This document shows, piece by piece, positions 35,258 through 44,191 of a stretch of 64,000 bases of DNA. A program made the position numbers and the translations under genes. This stretch comes from Bacteroidota bacterium. Its GTDB lineage: Bacteria; Bacteroidota; Bacteroidia; NS11-12g; UBA9320. The notes beneath the pieces were generated by a model. The model saw nothing but the letters and a program-made list of their open reading frames with translations. It was not told where the DNA came from and did no database searches. The stretch is taken from contig JABWCE010000001.1 of assembly GCA_013359235.1 (NCBI GenBank), positions 210,397 to 274,396 of the forward strand, written 5' to 3'. The stretch's first letter is position 1. Every line of letters starts with the position of its first letter.

Positions 35258-35764
35258 GTGACAGACAACGGAGAACTGAAAAAATACAACCAAACCTTTA
35301 TGGAACTAATTGAAGCTGCTAATGATACCAACGAACTATTGGAAATTTGGGAGCAGATGAAAGCTAAAAGTTTCCTGAATTATAATGTGGATATCAAAAA
35401 ACACGATGCCCATATAGAAGAATTTAAAGCCTTGAGCCTTGCCCACCAGAAACAACACCTTTGCGAACTATTGGACAAAAACCAATTGTATGTAAATCTT
35501 TCTTCGCTTAATGATTCGGATTTTGCCTGTAGCCCAGAAGAAAAGAAGTTAACGAAGGATTTTTACAGAGACGGAAACGTTTTTTACAACAAAAAAATCC
35601 CTATGAGCTTTGACAACATAAAATCTAAGGTTGAAAGGATATGTTGTTTTAATTCTGAACAATTTTTTCCTGAATTTTTGCTTTCAAAAAGAAAATATAT
35701 AATTTTGGCTTTTAAAAAAGCATTAAAAAATTATGGAACCAGTTCATATTCATTTATTAATTAA
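35258..35764 (+). pseudogene. Remnant: C-terminal fragment of a type III restriction-modification DNA methyltransferase (Mod)
   Basis: The first 105 codons or so look like the extreme C terminus of a type III Mod subunit, a DNA N6-adenine methyltransferase: a YNQTFMELI helix, IWEQMKAKSFLNY, then ALSLAHQKQHLCELLDKNQL and YVNLSSLNDSDFACS ending EEKKLTKDFY. This order and wording fit the last 110 residues of that family as I know it. The catalytic DPPY domain is missing, and nothing similar lies upstream, where 234 bases of plain AT-rich DNA follow the divergent mevalonate kinase start. After about 35572 the frame continues into unrelated sequence and overlaps the next gene. The bases look richer in G+C than the surroundings, suggesting transfer. 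GTG would be the formal start. Confidence 0.65.
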
Positions 35765-36221
35765 CCATATTCCTATACTAGGAGGTATTTTTGCAACTGC
35801 ATTAATTTTTTTCGGTATAATTTTAAAAAACGAAACTGTAAAAAAAGTAGCTTATTTTACTTTTATTGTTTCGGCATTGTTTGTATTGCCAGCAAATAAG
35901 AGTGGCGAAGGAGCAGAAGAAATTGTTGAAAAAATTGCCGGAGTAAATGAAAGAATGATTGAACATCACGAAGAAAAAGCTGATTTTGCTATGTGGTCGA
36001 GCATTATTACAGGTATAGTTTCGTCAATGGGTCTTTATCTTTCGTACAAAAACTCGAAAATCAGTGGTGTTATTTCATTTGTTGTATTTGTAGTTTCGCT
36101 TGTATCAATATACTTTTTGTGGGGTGCTGGCGAATCGGGTGGAAAAATAAGACATACAGAATTATCAAATACCACAATAAGCAGCAAACAAAACGAATCT
36201 CACAATCATATTGAAGATTAA
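35733..36221 (+). CDS. DUF2231-like membrane protein
   Basis: A 162-residue membrane protein with four hydrophobic helices. The start HIHLLINHIPILGGIFATAL (about 5-24) is the hallmark of DUF2231-type proteins, in which the histidines may bind haem or metal. A charged loop with EHHEEKADFAMWSS (about 78-91) separates helices two and three. The tail is His/Ser/Asn-rich and ends in HNHIED. It starts with ATG at 35733, inside the end of the mod remnant's frame, and is the real gene of the two. Its function is unknown; cytochrome or denitrification contexts are common for such proteins. Confidence 0.75.
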   Translation: MEPVHIHLLINHIPILGGIFATALIFFGIILKNETVKKVAYFTFIVSALFVLPANKSGEGAEEIVEKIAGVNERMIEHHEEKADFAMWSSIITGIVSSMGLYLSYKNSKISGVISFVVFVVSLVSIYFLWGAGESGGKIRHTELSNTTISSKQNESHNHIED

Positions 36222-36314
36222 ATTTTAATTAAAAATTTCTTAGTTTTATTAATTTAAACCCTGCATCAAAAATTCAGGTTCAAAAATATTATTTTTGCAA
36301 AAATTTTTTAAAAT

Positions 36315-36878
36315 ATGGCAACAACAGCAGATATTTCAGTTGGAACATTTATAAGATACAATGGCGAATTGTGCCAGGTTACAGAATGGCAGCACCGCAC
36401 TCCAGGCAATTTAAGAGCATTTTACCAGTGTAAAATGAGGAATGTGAAAAATGGCAAAAACATGGAAAACCGTTTCAGAAGTGGCGAAGAAATTGAAACC
36501 GTAAGAGTAGAAGCAAGAGAAATGCAGTATCTATACAAAGAAAGCGAAGCACTTGTATGTATGGATAACGAATCGTATGACCAGATAAATATACCTGAGT
36601 TTTTGTTTGGCAATGCATCAAAATTTATGAAAGAGGGAATGGAAGTGTTAGTACAATTTGAAGGCGATTTGCCAATAGGTGCTCAAGCACCTGCAAATGT
36701 TGAACTTGAAATTACATATACCGAACCTGGCATTAAAGGCGATACAGCAACAAACACAGGTAAACCTGCTACATTAGAAACCGGTGCCGAAATAAGAGTT
36801 CCTTTGTTTTGCGAAATAGGTGATGTTATAAGAGTAAATACCGAAATGGGCGAATACGTTGAAAGAGTGAAAAAATAA
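36315..36878 (+). CDS. efp: Translation elongation factor P
   Basis: A 187-residue three-domain factor that relieves ribosome stalling at polyproline. Length and order are normal: KOW-like domain I (1-65), OB domains II (66-127) and III (128-187), with the signature ITYTEPGIKGDTATNTGKPA (about 139-158) and GAEIRVPLFCEIGD near the end. The loop that reaches into the peptidyl-transferase centre reads HRTPGNLRAF (about 27-36), where the commonest form is VKPGKGxAF: the tip lysine is an asparagine. A -7 box TATTTTTG lies at 36290-36297, 18 bases before the ATG. The agmatinase gene follows after 16 bases and may be co-transcribed. Confidence 0.95.
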   Translation: MATTADISVGTFIRYNGELCQVTEWQHRTPGNLRAFYQCKMRNVKNGKNMENRFRSGEEIETVRVEAREMQYLYKESEALVCMDNESYDQINIPEFLFGNASKFMKEGMEVLVQFEGDLPIGAQAPANVELEITYTEPGIKGDTATNTGKPATLETGAEIRVPLFCEIGDVIRVNTEMGEYVERVKK

Positions 36879-36894
36879 ACCTTTAAAAAATTTA

Positions 36895-37812
36895 ATGCCC
36901 GATTTTTTAGATACCGAAAACAATTATTTAGGAATTACTGAAAAAAAATTTTTCAATTATTCTGATTCAAATGTAGTAATACAGAGTGTGCCTTACGAAC
37001 ACACATCTTCATACCTCAGTGGCTCATTCAATGGTCCACAAGCAGTGATAAACGCTTCTCATTTTGTAGAATTTTATGACGAAGAATTAGATAGCGAAAC
37101 TTATAAAAAAACCGGTATTTGTACCCTTAAACCTCTAGATTTTTCAGGTAAAAGCGATAAAGCAGCAATTGATTTTATTGAAAATGAAACCTCAAAATTA
37201 TTAGACGACAATAAATTTATTGTAAGCTTAGGAGCCGAGCATACTGTAACTTTAGGTTTTTTTAGTGCATTTTATAAAAAAAATAAAAATATAGGCATTT
37301 TGCAAATTGATGCACATTCAGACCTAAGACAAAGTTACAACAATAATATATACAGTCATGCTTCTGTAATGGCAAGAATTCATGAGCTTGGAGCAAAAAT
37401 TTATCAGGTAGGCATAAGAGCACAATGCCTCGAAGAAGCCGAATTAATAAAAAGTTCTGATACTATATATACATGGTACGCATATCAGATAAACTCAAAT
37501 GCAAACTGGCAAAACGAAGTGATTGAAAAACTTCCTGAAAATATTTATCTAACAATAGATGCCGATGGTTTTGACCCTTCAGTTATACCGGCAGTAGGCA
37601 CTGCCGAGCCTGGTGGCTTGGGATGGTACGAAACTCTAAAATTTTTAAAAGAAGTTTGTGTTAAAAAAAATGTTGTAGGTTTTGATATTGTAGAATGTGC
37701 CCCTCGCCAAAACGAAATTATATCACAATTTAACCTTGCAAAATTGCTGTACAAAATTTTAGGTTATTGCTCTCTTAATAATAATTTTGCATTAAAATAC
37801 CATAAAAAATGA
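36895..37812 (+). CDS. speB: Agmatinase / arginase family ureohydrolase
   Basis: A 305-residue binuclear manganese ureohydrolase, most likely agmatinase (agmatine to putrescine plus urea). Metal ligands appear in order: GAEHTVT (His at about 116), IDAHSDLR (Asp/His at about 140-145), and TIDADGFDPS (Asp at about 222-224, 227). YSHASVMARIHE has the substrate-side histidine. Length fits. It lies 16 bases after efp and its stop overlaps the next ATG by 4 bases (ATGA), so efp, speB and the desulfurase form a likely operon. Arginase or formimidoylglutamase activity cannot be excluded by motif alone. Confidence 0.88.
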   Translation: MPDFLDTENNYLGITEKKFFNYSDSNVVIQSVPYEHTSSYLSGSFNGPQAVINASHFVEFYDEELDSETYKKTGICTLKPLDFSGKSDKAAIDFIENETSKLLDDNKFIVSLGAEHTVTLGFFSAFYKKNKNIGILQIDAHSDLRQSYNNNIYSHASVMARIHELGAKIYQVGIRAQCLEEAELIKSSDTIYTWYAYQINSNANWQNEVIEKLPENIYLTIDADGFDPSVIPAVGTAEPGGLGWYETLKFLKEVCVKKNVVGFDIVECAPRQNEIISQFNLAKLLYKILGYCSLNNNFALKYHKK

Positions 37813-38939
37813 GGGTTTACTTAGATAATGCAGCTACAACACCACTTGACCAAGAGGTGGTAACTGCAATGACCGATGTACTTTCAAATTACTATGGTAA
37901 CCCTAGTGCCCAACATGCAATTGGCAGAACCGCTAAAGGTATTCTTGAAATAGCAAGAAGAAATGTAGCCGAACTGATAAATGCCAAATCATCAGAAATT
38001 TTCTTTACTTCGGGTGGTACTGAGGCTGATAATATCGTTATCAGAAGCGCTGTTACTGATTTGGGAGTAAAAAATATAATTACATCTCCTACAGAACATC
38101 ATGCAGTATTGCACACAGCAGAAGAAATGAATGAAAAAGGTATGGCGGTACTACATTTTGTAAATATTAATGAAAAAGGAGAAATTGATTTAGAAAATTT
38201 AGAATTTTTAGCCTCAAAATATCCCGAAAGTTTGATAAGCATTATGCACGCAAATAATGAAATCGGAACTCTTAGCAATTTGAAAACAATTTCGGCTATT
38301 GCCAAAAAATATCATTGCATTTTTCATTCGGATACGGTGCAAACTATGGGACATTATAAAATTGATGTTGAAGAGTTGGGAATTGATTTTCTTGTTTGCT
38401 CTGCTCATAAATTTAATGGTCCTAAAGGAACCGGTTTTTTGTATATTAAAAATATTCATAAGCTAAAACCAATGATTACAGGCGGCGGACAAGAAAAAAA
38501 CCTACGTGCCGGCACCGAAAATCTTCATGGAATTGTAGGCTTGGCAAAAGCTTTAGAAATTTCAAATAAAATATTAGACGAAAAACGCAAAAAAATTCAA
38601 AGTTTAAAAAATCTTATGATTAATCTTATAAAAGAAAAAATACCCCAAATTGGGTTTAATGGGCTAATAACAGAAAACGAAAGCCTATATACTGTATTAA
38701 ATGTAAGTGTACCGCCAAGCCCAATTGGCGATATGCTTTTGTTTAAATTAGATATAGAAGGAGTTTGTGCAAGTGGAGGCTCGGCTTGTAGCAGCGGTTC
38801 TAATAAAGGTAGCCATGTACTTGCAGCTATAAAACATCCCGAAGACCGAACAGGTTTACGTTTTTCATTCGGAAAATTTACAACCGAAAAAGACATAAGA
38901 TTTGCTGTTGATAAACTTCAAAAAATACTTTCAGAGTAA
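37809..38939 (+). CDS. Cysteine desulfurase (NifS/IscS family)
   Basis: A 376-residue pyridoxal-phosphate enzyme that removes sulfur from cysteine for iron-sulfur clusters and thio-modified tRNA. Seen: YLDNAATTPLDQEV (about 4-17), FTSGGTEADN (about 65-74), MHANNEIGT (about 145-153), SAHKFNGPKGTGFLYI (about 201-216, lysine binds PLP), and the catalytic-cysteine loop GVCASGGSACSSGS (about 318-331). The short loop and Ser-rich flank place it in the IscS/NifS class I group rather than SufS. It overlaps speB by 4 bases and ends 2 bases from the convergent fcl stop. No iscU or suf genes are close. Confidence 0.93.
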   Translation: MRVYLDNAATTPLDQEVVTAMTDVLSNYYGNPSAQHAIGRTAKGILEIARRNVAELINAKSSEIFFTSGGTEADNIVIRSAVTDLGVKNIITSPTEHHAVLHTAEEMNEKGMAVLHFVNINEKGEIDLENLEFLASKYPESLISIMHANNEIGTLSNLKTISAIAKKYHCIFHSDTVQTMGHYKIDVEELGIDFLVCSAHKFNGPKGTGFLYIKNIHKLKPMITGGGQEKNLRAGTENLHGIVGLAKALEISNKILDEKRKKIQSLKNLMINLIKEKIPQIGFNGLITENESLYTVLNVSVPPSPIGDMLLFKLDIEGVCASGGSACSSGSNKGSHVLAAIKHPEDRTGLRFSFGKFTTEKDIRFAVDKLQKILSE

Positions 38940-38941
38940 TG

Positions 38942-39871
38942 TTAATTGTGTTTGGATAAAAAATCGTCATAAGATAATTTTATACCTTGTTCAAGTTCTG
39001 TTTTGTATTTCCAACCTAAAGAATTTAAAAACGAAACATCAAGCAATTTTCGCGGAGTTCCATCGGGTTTAGAATTATCAAATGCCAATTTCCCTTCAAA
39101 ACCTACAATATCTTTAATGAGTAATGCAAGATTTTTAATACTTAAATCTTTTCCTGTACCTATGTTTACAAATTTTTCGCCATTGTAATTGTTCATCAAC
39201 ATCAAAGCTGCATCAGCAAGGTCGTCAGCAAATAAAAATTCACGAAGTGGGCTACCGGTTCCCCATATTTCAACCAACTTATATCTATTCATTTTTGCTT
39301 CGTGAAATTTTCTGATTAAAGCAGGCAAAACATGGCTATTTTGCAAATCGTAGTTATCATTTAAACCATATAGATTTGTAGGCATAACCGAAATAAAATT
39401 GCAGCCGTACTGGCTGCGGTATGCTTCACACATTTTTATACCTGTAATTTTTGCAATAGCATAAGGTTCGTTTGTAGGCTCTAACAATCCAGTAAGCAAA
39501 TATTCTTCCTTCAATGGCTGTGGGGCAAGTTTTGGATAAATACATGATGAACCAAAAAACATAAGTTTTTTTACACCATACAAATATGAATTATGAATAA
39601 CATTATTTTGAATTTGGAGATTATCATACAAAAATTCGGCTCTATAAGTATTATTTGCTACTATCCCACCTACTTTGGCAGCAGCAAGAAAGACATATTC
39701 AGGCTTTTCGTTTTCAAAAAAAGTTTTAACTGCATTAAAATCTCTGAGGTCTACCTCTGAAGATGTACGAAAAACAATATTTGTATAATTTTGCTTTTGT
39801 AAAGCCCTTAAAACTGCCGAGCCAACCATACCACGATGTCCTGCAACAAAAATTTTACTATCCGAATTCAT
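38942..39871 (-). CDS. fcl: GDP-L-fucose synthase
   Basis: A 309-residue NADPH-dependent epimerase/reductase that converts GDP-4-keto-6-deoxy-D-mannose into GDP-L-fucose. Seen: VAGHRGMVGSAVLRAL (about 8-23) as the nucleotide-binding motif, AAAKVGGIVANN (about 63-74), the SSCIYP serine (about 107-112), the YAIAK catalytic Tyr-Lys (about 136-140), and LREFLFADDLADA (about 209-221). Length fits the family. It lies 13 bases downstream of gmd on the same strand; together they make GDP-L-fucose from GDP-mannose for a surface glycan. Confidence 0.95.
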   Translation of the reverse strand: MNSDSKIFVAGHRGMVGSAVLRALQKQNYTNIVFRTSSEVDLRDFNAVKTFFENEKPEYVFLAAAKVGGIVANNTYRAEFLYDNLQIQNNVIHNSYLYGVKKLMFFGSSCIYPKLAPQPLKEEYLLTGLLEPTNEPYAIAKITGIKMCEAYRSQYGCNFISVMPTNLYGLNDNYDLQNSHVLPALIRKFHEAKMNRYKLVEIWGTGSPLREFLFADDLADAALMLMNNYNGEKFVNIGTGKDLSIKNLALLIKDIVGFEGKLAFDNSKPDGTPRKLLDVSFLNSLGWKYKTELEQGIKLSYDDFLSKHN

Positions 39872-39884
39872 AATTATTTATTTC

Positions 39885-41024
39885 TTATTCAAAATAGTTA
39901 AATACTTTGAAACCGCCATCTAACAAGTATTTTTCTTTTTTCATAAATTTCAAATCGCTTTTCATCATGTCATTTACCAGAGATTTCAAATCGTATTTTG
40001 GCTCCCAACCGAGTTTATTTTTTGCTTTTGATGGGTCACCAATTAACAAATCTACCTCTGTAGGTCTAAAATATCGTGGGTCAACAAAAACTATTTCTTT
40101 ACCTGGTTTTAGTTTTGGATTTTTTATTTCTAAAAATTCAAGTCTTTCATTGTCAATATCAGTAATTATGCCTTTCTCGTCAATATCATTTCCGCTAAAT
40201 TCAACCGAAATTCCAAGATCAGCAAAACTCAATCTTACAAATTCTTTTACAGTTGTAGTTATTCCCGTTGCTATTACAAAATCTTCGGCTTTTTGTTGTT
40301 GAAGCATAAGATACATTGCTTCGATATAATCTTTTGCATGCCCCCAATCTCGTTGGGCATTTAGATTACCTAAAAACAATTTATCCTGCATTCCTAAGGC
40401 TATTCTGCTTGCAGCTCTTGTAATTTTTCTTGTTACAAATGTTTCTCCTCTTATTGGCGATTCGTGATTGAACAATATTCCATTGCATGCGTACATATTA
40501 TATGCTTCGCGATAATTTACCGTAATCCAGTAAGCATATAGTTTTGCAACGGCATAAGGTGAACGTGGATAAAATGGTGTAGTTTCTTTTTGAGGAATTT
40601 CTTGAACCAAGCCATAAAGTTCTGATGTGGAAGCCTGATAAAACCTCGTTTTTTCAGTAAGGTTGCAAATTTTAATAGCTTCAAGTATTCTCAATGTGCC
40701 AATTGCATCAGCATTAGCAGTGTATTCAGGCGTTTCAAAACTCACTTTTACATGACTTTGAGCTGCCAAATTATAAATTTCATCAGGTTTTATCTCTTGA
40801 ATAATTCTTATAAGATTTGTGCTATCTGTAAGATCACCGTAATGGAGTTTCATTTTAAGATTTTTTTCATGTGGGTCTTGATACAAATGGTCTATGCGGT
40901 CTGTATTAAAAAGCGAACTGCGTCTTTTAATGCCATGTATTTCATAACCTTTATTTAATAAAAACTCGGCAAGATAAGCTCCATCTTGTCCTGTAATTCC
41001 GGTAATAAGTGCTGTTTTGTGCAA
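39885..41024 (-). CDS. gmd: GDP-mannose 4,6-dehydratase
   Basis: A 379-residue short-chain dehydrogenase that makes GDP-4-keto-6-deoxymannose, the substrate of Fcl. Seen: [16 protein letters not shown] at the N terminus (about 7-22), [14 protein letters not shown] (about 61-74), the STSEL serine/threonine region (about 132-136), [10 protein letters not shown] (about 156-165) with the catalytic Tyr and Lys, [15 protein letters not shown] (about 186-200) and [12 protein letters not shown]. The frame has only a TTG start at 41024, five codons downstream of a stop, and the conserved domain begins at once. A -7 box lies at 41050-41057. Fcl follows after 13 bases. Confidence 0.96.
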   Translation of the reverse strand: MHKTALITGITGQDGAYLAEFLLNKGYEIHGIKRRSSLFNTDRIDHLYQDPHEKNLKMKLHYGDLTDSTNLIRIIQEIKPDEIYNLAAQSHVKVSFETPEYTANADAIGTLRILEAIKICNLTEKTRFYQASTSELYGLVQEIPQKETTPFYPRSPYAVAKLYAYWITVNYREAYNMYACNGILFNHESPIRGETFVTRKITRAASRIALGMQDKLFLGNLNAQRDWGHAKDYIEAMYLMLQQQKAEDFVIATGITTTVKEFVRLSFADLGISVEFSGNDIDEKGIITDIDNERLEFLEIKNPKLKPGKEIVFVDPRYFRPTEVDLLIGDPSKAKNKLGWEPKYDLKSLVNDMMKSDLKFMKKEKYLLDGGFKVFNYFE

Positions 41025-41049
41025 TTTTTTAAAATATTATAATTTAATG

Positions 41050-41057
41050 CAAATTTA
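41050..41057 (-). promoter_or_regulatory. -7 box (TAAATTTG) for gmd-fcl
   Basis: Read on the minus strand, TAAATTTG lies 26 bases before the TTG start of gmd and matches the Bacteroidota -7 element. The expected TTTG about 20 bases upstream is not convincing (TTTTC is present instead). Confidence 0.45.
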
Positions 41058-41121
41058 AAATTTGTTATATTATTGAAAAGATTTTATTTAGCAGCATTAC
41101 TCAAATTACAATAAATCAATT

Positions 41122-42444
41122 TTGAAATCTCTTGTATTAATTTACTCCGACTTTAAAAGCAACCGATTGCTTTACACGCTTGAACTTGTGTTTGAGCAAA
41201 TGCTTGGAATAAATTTTACATTTTGCGATGATGTATCAAAAAGTAATATTGTATTTTCTGAAACAAAAACCAATAAAAGCTCTATAAATATAAGTATTTG
41301 CAGCAATTTACTCAAACAAAACGGATTTGAGCATATTGAAGTGAACCATAAAAATTTTGGTGAAAAAACTATTCTGTTTTGTAACGAAACCAATAATGAC
41401 TTGATTTGGAATTTCGATTTGTTTTCGGCTGTTTTTTACCTTGTGAGCCGCTACGAAGAGTATAAAGGCTTTGTACCCGATGCTCATAATCGTTTTCCCC
41501 CCGAAGCAAGTATTTTGTACAAAACTCAAAGTTTAGAATTTCCTTTGGTAAATATTTGGGTTAAAAGATTAAAAGACGATTTAAAATTAAAATTTCCGCA
41601 TTTGGTTTTTAATGAGCCTGATTTCAGATTTATTTCAACGATAGATGTTGACAGCACTTTCAGATTTAAGGAAAAAGGATTTTTTAGATCTTTGGGAGGT
41701 TTTTTAAATGATTTAAAAAATTTAAGCCTCTCAGATTTTTTGCAACGCCTAAAAACCATATTGCGCTTGATTTCTGATGATTTTAATGTATTTGAAAAAA
41801 TTGACAAATTGCATTCAAATACCGGTATTGAAGTGATTTTTTTCTGGCTTGTTGGCAATTATGGAAAATACGACAAAAACATAAGCTGGAAAAACAAAGA
41901 ACAAAGTAAAATAATAAAAAAATTGGCTAAAAAGTATAAGATTGGAATACACCCATCTTATCATTCAAATTATGATAAAAATCTTGTAAATATTGAAAAA
42001 AACCGACTTGAGAGTTTGTGCTATTCACCAATCGAAATAAGCCGCCAGCATTTTCTGGTACACAAATTTCCCGAAACGTATCAACAACTCATAAAAACAG
42101 GTATTTACTGTGATTACACGCTTGGATACACAAGTTTTTACGGTTTTAGAGCAGGTATTGCTTCGCCATTTTATTTTTATGATTTATCAACCGAAACACA
42201 AACTAAATTAATGCTATATCCCTTTTGCAGTATGGATATTACCCCGATGCATTATTTTAAGTTTTCTATTGAAAAAGCAATTGAAAAAAACCGCGAATTG
42301 CTGCAAAAAGTTAAAGAAGTAAACGGATTGTTTATTAGTCTTTGGCACAACGAATCAATATCCGGAAAATCAAGATGGGAAGGCGGTTGGTACAAAGTTT
42401 ACGAACAACTGATAATTGATGTTTCGAAAATATTGAAACCCTAA
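41122..42444 (+). CDS. Polysaccharide deacetylase family protein (with N-terminal DUF7033-like part)
   Basis: A 440-residue cytoplasmic-looking protein of the Bacteroidota deacetylase-like group. The N-terminal 130 residues resemble the DUF7033-type lead (DLFSAVFYLVSRYEEYKG, about 103-120, then HNRFPPEASIL). The second half is a NodB-like TIM barrel variant: FISTIDVDSTFRF (about 172-184; Asp pair), KKYKIGIHPSYHSNY (about 273-287; His at 280 and 284), and SLWHNESISG (about 412-421). The metal-binding pattern D-H-H is kept. It has a TTG start and faces gmd across 97 bases. It probably acts on an amino-sugar polymer or lipid-linked sugar; the real substrate is unknown. The stop interlocks with the next gene's by 4 bases. 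Confidence 0.8.
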   Translation: MKSLVLIYSDFKSNRLLYTLELVFEQMLGINFTFCDDVSKSNIVFSETKTNKSSINISICSNLLKQNGFEHIEVNHKNFGEKTILFCNETNNDLIWNFDLFSAVFYLVSRYEEYKGFVPDAHNRFPPEASILYKTQSLEFPLVNIWVKRLKDDLKLKFPHLVFNEPDFRFISTIDVDSTFRFKEKGFFRSLGGFLNDLKNLSLSDFLQRLKTILRLISDDFNVFEKIDKLHSNTGIEVIFFWLVGNYGKYDKNISWKNKEQSKIIKKLAKKYKIGIHPSYHSNYDKNLVNIEKNRLESLCYSPIEISRQHFLVHKFPETYQQLIKTGIYCDYTLGYTSFYGFRAGIASPFYFYDLSTETQTKLMLYPFCSMDITPMHYFKFSIEKAIEKNRELLQKVKEVNGLFISLWHNESISGKSRWEGGWYKVYEQLIIDVSKILKP

Positions 42445-43400
42445 ATTTTAATAAATTTAGAATAATGAACTGTATTTTTATCCTTTATTTTAATTATATA
42501 ATTTCCTGTTTTTAAATCAAAAATATCTATAGTGTTATTTTCTGAAATTCCTTTTTTTACTGTTTTGCCATTGAAAGAAATAATGCTAAATTCAAATTGC
42601 GAATTAGAAATTCCAGAAATGTATAGTTTTTCGGAAGCAGGATTTGGATAAATTTTAGCCTTTGATATCTTTTGTTTCGAAATGAAATTTGTTTTTGAAA
42701 AATCAAAAGTTAAAGTTCTACCAATATCGGGCAAAGCAGAAAAAGCAGTATCACTCAAAGTATCAATTGCAGGCGATTTGGGGTCACCAAAAACAAACCA
42801 AGTAGTTTCATTGTCAAGCTCGTCAATATAAGTAACAGATGGTCTTAACCCACCAAAATCTTCAAAACATAAATCTGGTCTGGCAATTGTAAAATCGCCG
42901 AAAGTAATATGAACTTTATTGTTTGAGTCAACTTTAATTATTAAGTTTCCTGTACTTTCAAAAGTATCAATTTCAAATAATTCGTTTGCAAAACCAAAGC
43001 CTCGCCACTCTACCGAATTGTATTCGGGCGAAACGATAATAGGCGAAATGTTTGGAAAATCAACAGTGTCATAATGTCCCTTATCCATCAAATCCCAACC
43101 TATACCATCAACCACTAAAAGCGAATTGCTTTTTTTAGATGAAATAAAAAATAAAGCACCGTCAGATACCACCATTGTATCCCAAATAGTTTCAAAAGCT
43201 TTTAATGGTTTTGCTAATGGAAAAAACTCGGGGTAATCATCAATTGGGTCATCCCACGAAAACTGGTAATATATCAATTCTCCATTATTAATTGAATCAT
43301 AAGTTTGCAATGCTGACGATACTTTGATTTGAGAGTAATTGAAATTAATAAAAGCGAAGGTTGAGATAAATAAAATTATTTTTCTATACATATTTTTCAT
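42441..43400 (-). CDS. Secreted protein with T9SS type A sorting domain
   Basis: A 319-residue exported protein. A signal peptide ends at about residue 23 (NFNYS). The middle (about 24-240) is a beta-rich region I do not recognise, with WDDPIDDYPEFFPLAKP (about 49-65) and repeated aspartate-rich turns. The last 75 residues form a T9SS type A tail: KAKIYPNPASEKLYISG (about 247-263), FSIISFNGKTVKKG and a closing GNYIIKIKDKNTVHYSKFIK. The protein is thus sent to the cell surface or medium. It overlaps the deacetylase stop by 4 bases; rsmG lies 60 bases upstream. Function of the mature part unknown. Confidence 0.85.
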   Translation of the reverse strand: MKNMYRKIILFISTFAFINFNYSQIKVSSALQTYDSINNGELIYYQFSWDDPIDDYPEFFPLAKPLKAFETIWDTMVVSDGALFFISSKKSNSLLVVDGIGWDLMDKGHYDTVDFPNISPIIVSPEYNSVEWRGFGFANELFEIDTFESTGNLIIKVDSNNKVHITFGDFTIARPDLCFEDFGGLRPSVTYIDELDNETTWFVFGDPKSPAIDTLSDTAFSALPDIGRTLTFDFSKTNFISKQKISKAKIYPNPASEKLYISGISNSQFEFSIISFNGKTVKKGISENNTIDIFDLKTGNYIIKIKDKNTVHYSKFIKI

Positions 43401-43460
43401 TATTTTGACGACAAACTTAAGGAAAACATAACTTTAATTTTCTTAAAATTTTAAATAATT

Positions 43461-44099
43461 TTAAACCTTGAAGTATATCAATTTTTTGGTATCAAAAAAA
43501 TCTTCATCAAAATAGTTTCTCAAATCAATTTCTGTCAAATCTTTTTTATTAAAATTCTTGTAAAATTCATTTTTTTCTTCAACTAAGTTACCCCCTTTTA
43601 AAAGTATAAAACCATTTTTCAAATCATTAAAATTATCAGTATTTACAAGGTGTTTTCCCCAGTTATAAAGTTTACTTAGCGGTGCAACAGCTCTTGTAAC
43701 GATAAAATTTACTTTTGGTATTTTTAGTACTTCTACTCTTGAGTTAATGGCTTTAGCATTATTCAAATCAAGTATTTCTATCATTTCCTGAACAATTTTT
43801 ATTTTTTTCCCTATCGAATCAATCAACAAAAACTCGGAATCTGGAAAAAAAATTGCAAGTGGAATACCCGGAAACCCTCCACCTGTACCTATATCTAATA
43901 TTTTACTTCCATTTTTAAAGCTTATAAATTTTGCAATGGCAAGCGAATGTAAAATGTGGTTTGTTTCAATATTATCAATATCCTTTCTGCTTATTAAATT
44001 TACTCTCGAATTATAATTGGCAATAAGTTCTGAGAATTTTACAAGTTTTTCGATTTTCAGAATATCGGCGTTGTGAAAGTACTTCTTTACGAGTTCCAA
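43461..44099 (-). CDS. rsmG: 16S rRNA (guanine-N7) methyltransferase RsmG
   Basis: A 212-residue methyltransferase that modifies a guanosine in the 530 loop of 16S rRNA. Seen: NYNSRVNLISRKDID (about 29-43), ILDIGTGGGFPGIPLAI (about 68-84) as the AdoMet site, DSIGKKIKIVQEM (about 94-106), and NFIVTRAVAPLSKL (about 130-143) with the family RAVA motif. The frame has only a TTG start at 44099 and no upstream ATG before a stop. Length is normal. It is divergent from tatC across 92 bases. Confidence 0.94.
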   Translation of the reverse strand: MELVKKYFHNADILKIEKLVKFSELIANYNSRVNLISRKDIDNIETNHILHSLAIAKFISFKNGSKILDIGTGGGFPGIPLAIFFPDSEFLLIDSIGKKIKIVQEMIEILDLNNAKAINSRVEVLKIPKVNFIVTRAVAPLSKLYNWGKHLVNTDNFNDLKNGFILLKGGNLVEEKNEFYKNFNKKDLTEIDLRNYFDEDFFDTKKLIYFKV

Positions 44100-44161
44100 A
44101 TTACTGCAAAATTAAACCTTTTATTTTTTTTAATTAATTAAACTAAAGACCTTTTAAACCT

Positions 44162-44169
44162 TAAATTTG
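44162..44169 (+). promoter_or_regulatory. -7 box (TAAATTTG) for tatC
   Basis: TAAATTTG followed by CAGG lies 22 bases before the tatC ATG and matches the Bacteroidota -7 element. No TTTG is visible 19-21 bases upstream. Confidence 0.45.
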
Positions 44170-44191
44170 CAGGCTGTTTTTAATCTGAAAA

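Noticed and set aside
34076..35293. 405-residue version of mevalonate kinase
   Set aside because: The first 90 residues are low-complexity, Phe/Lys-rich and unlike the family; homology begins at the ATG at 35023.
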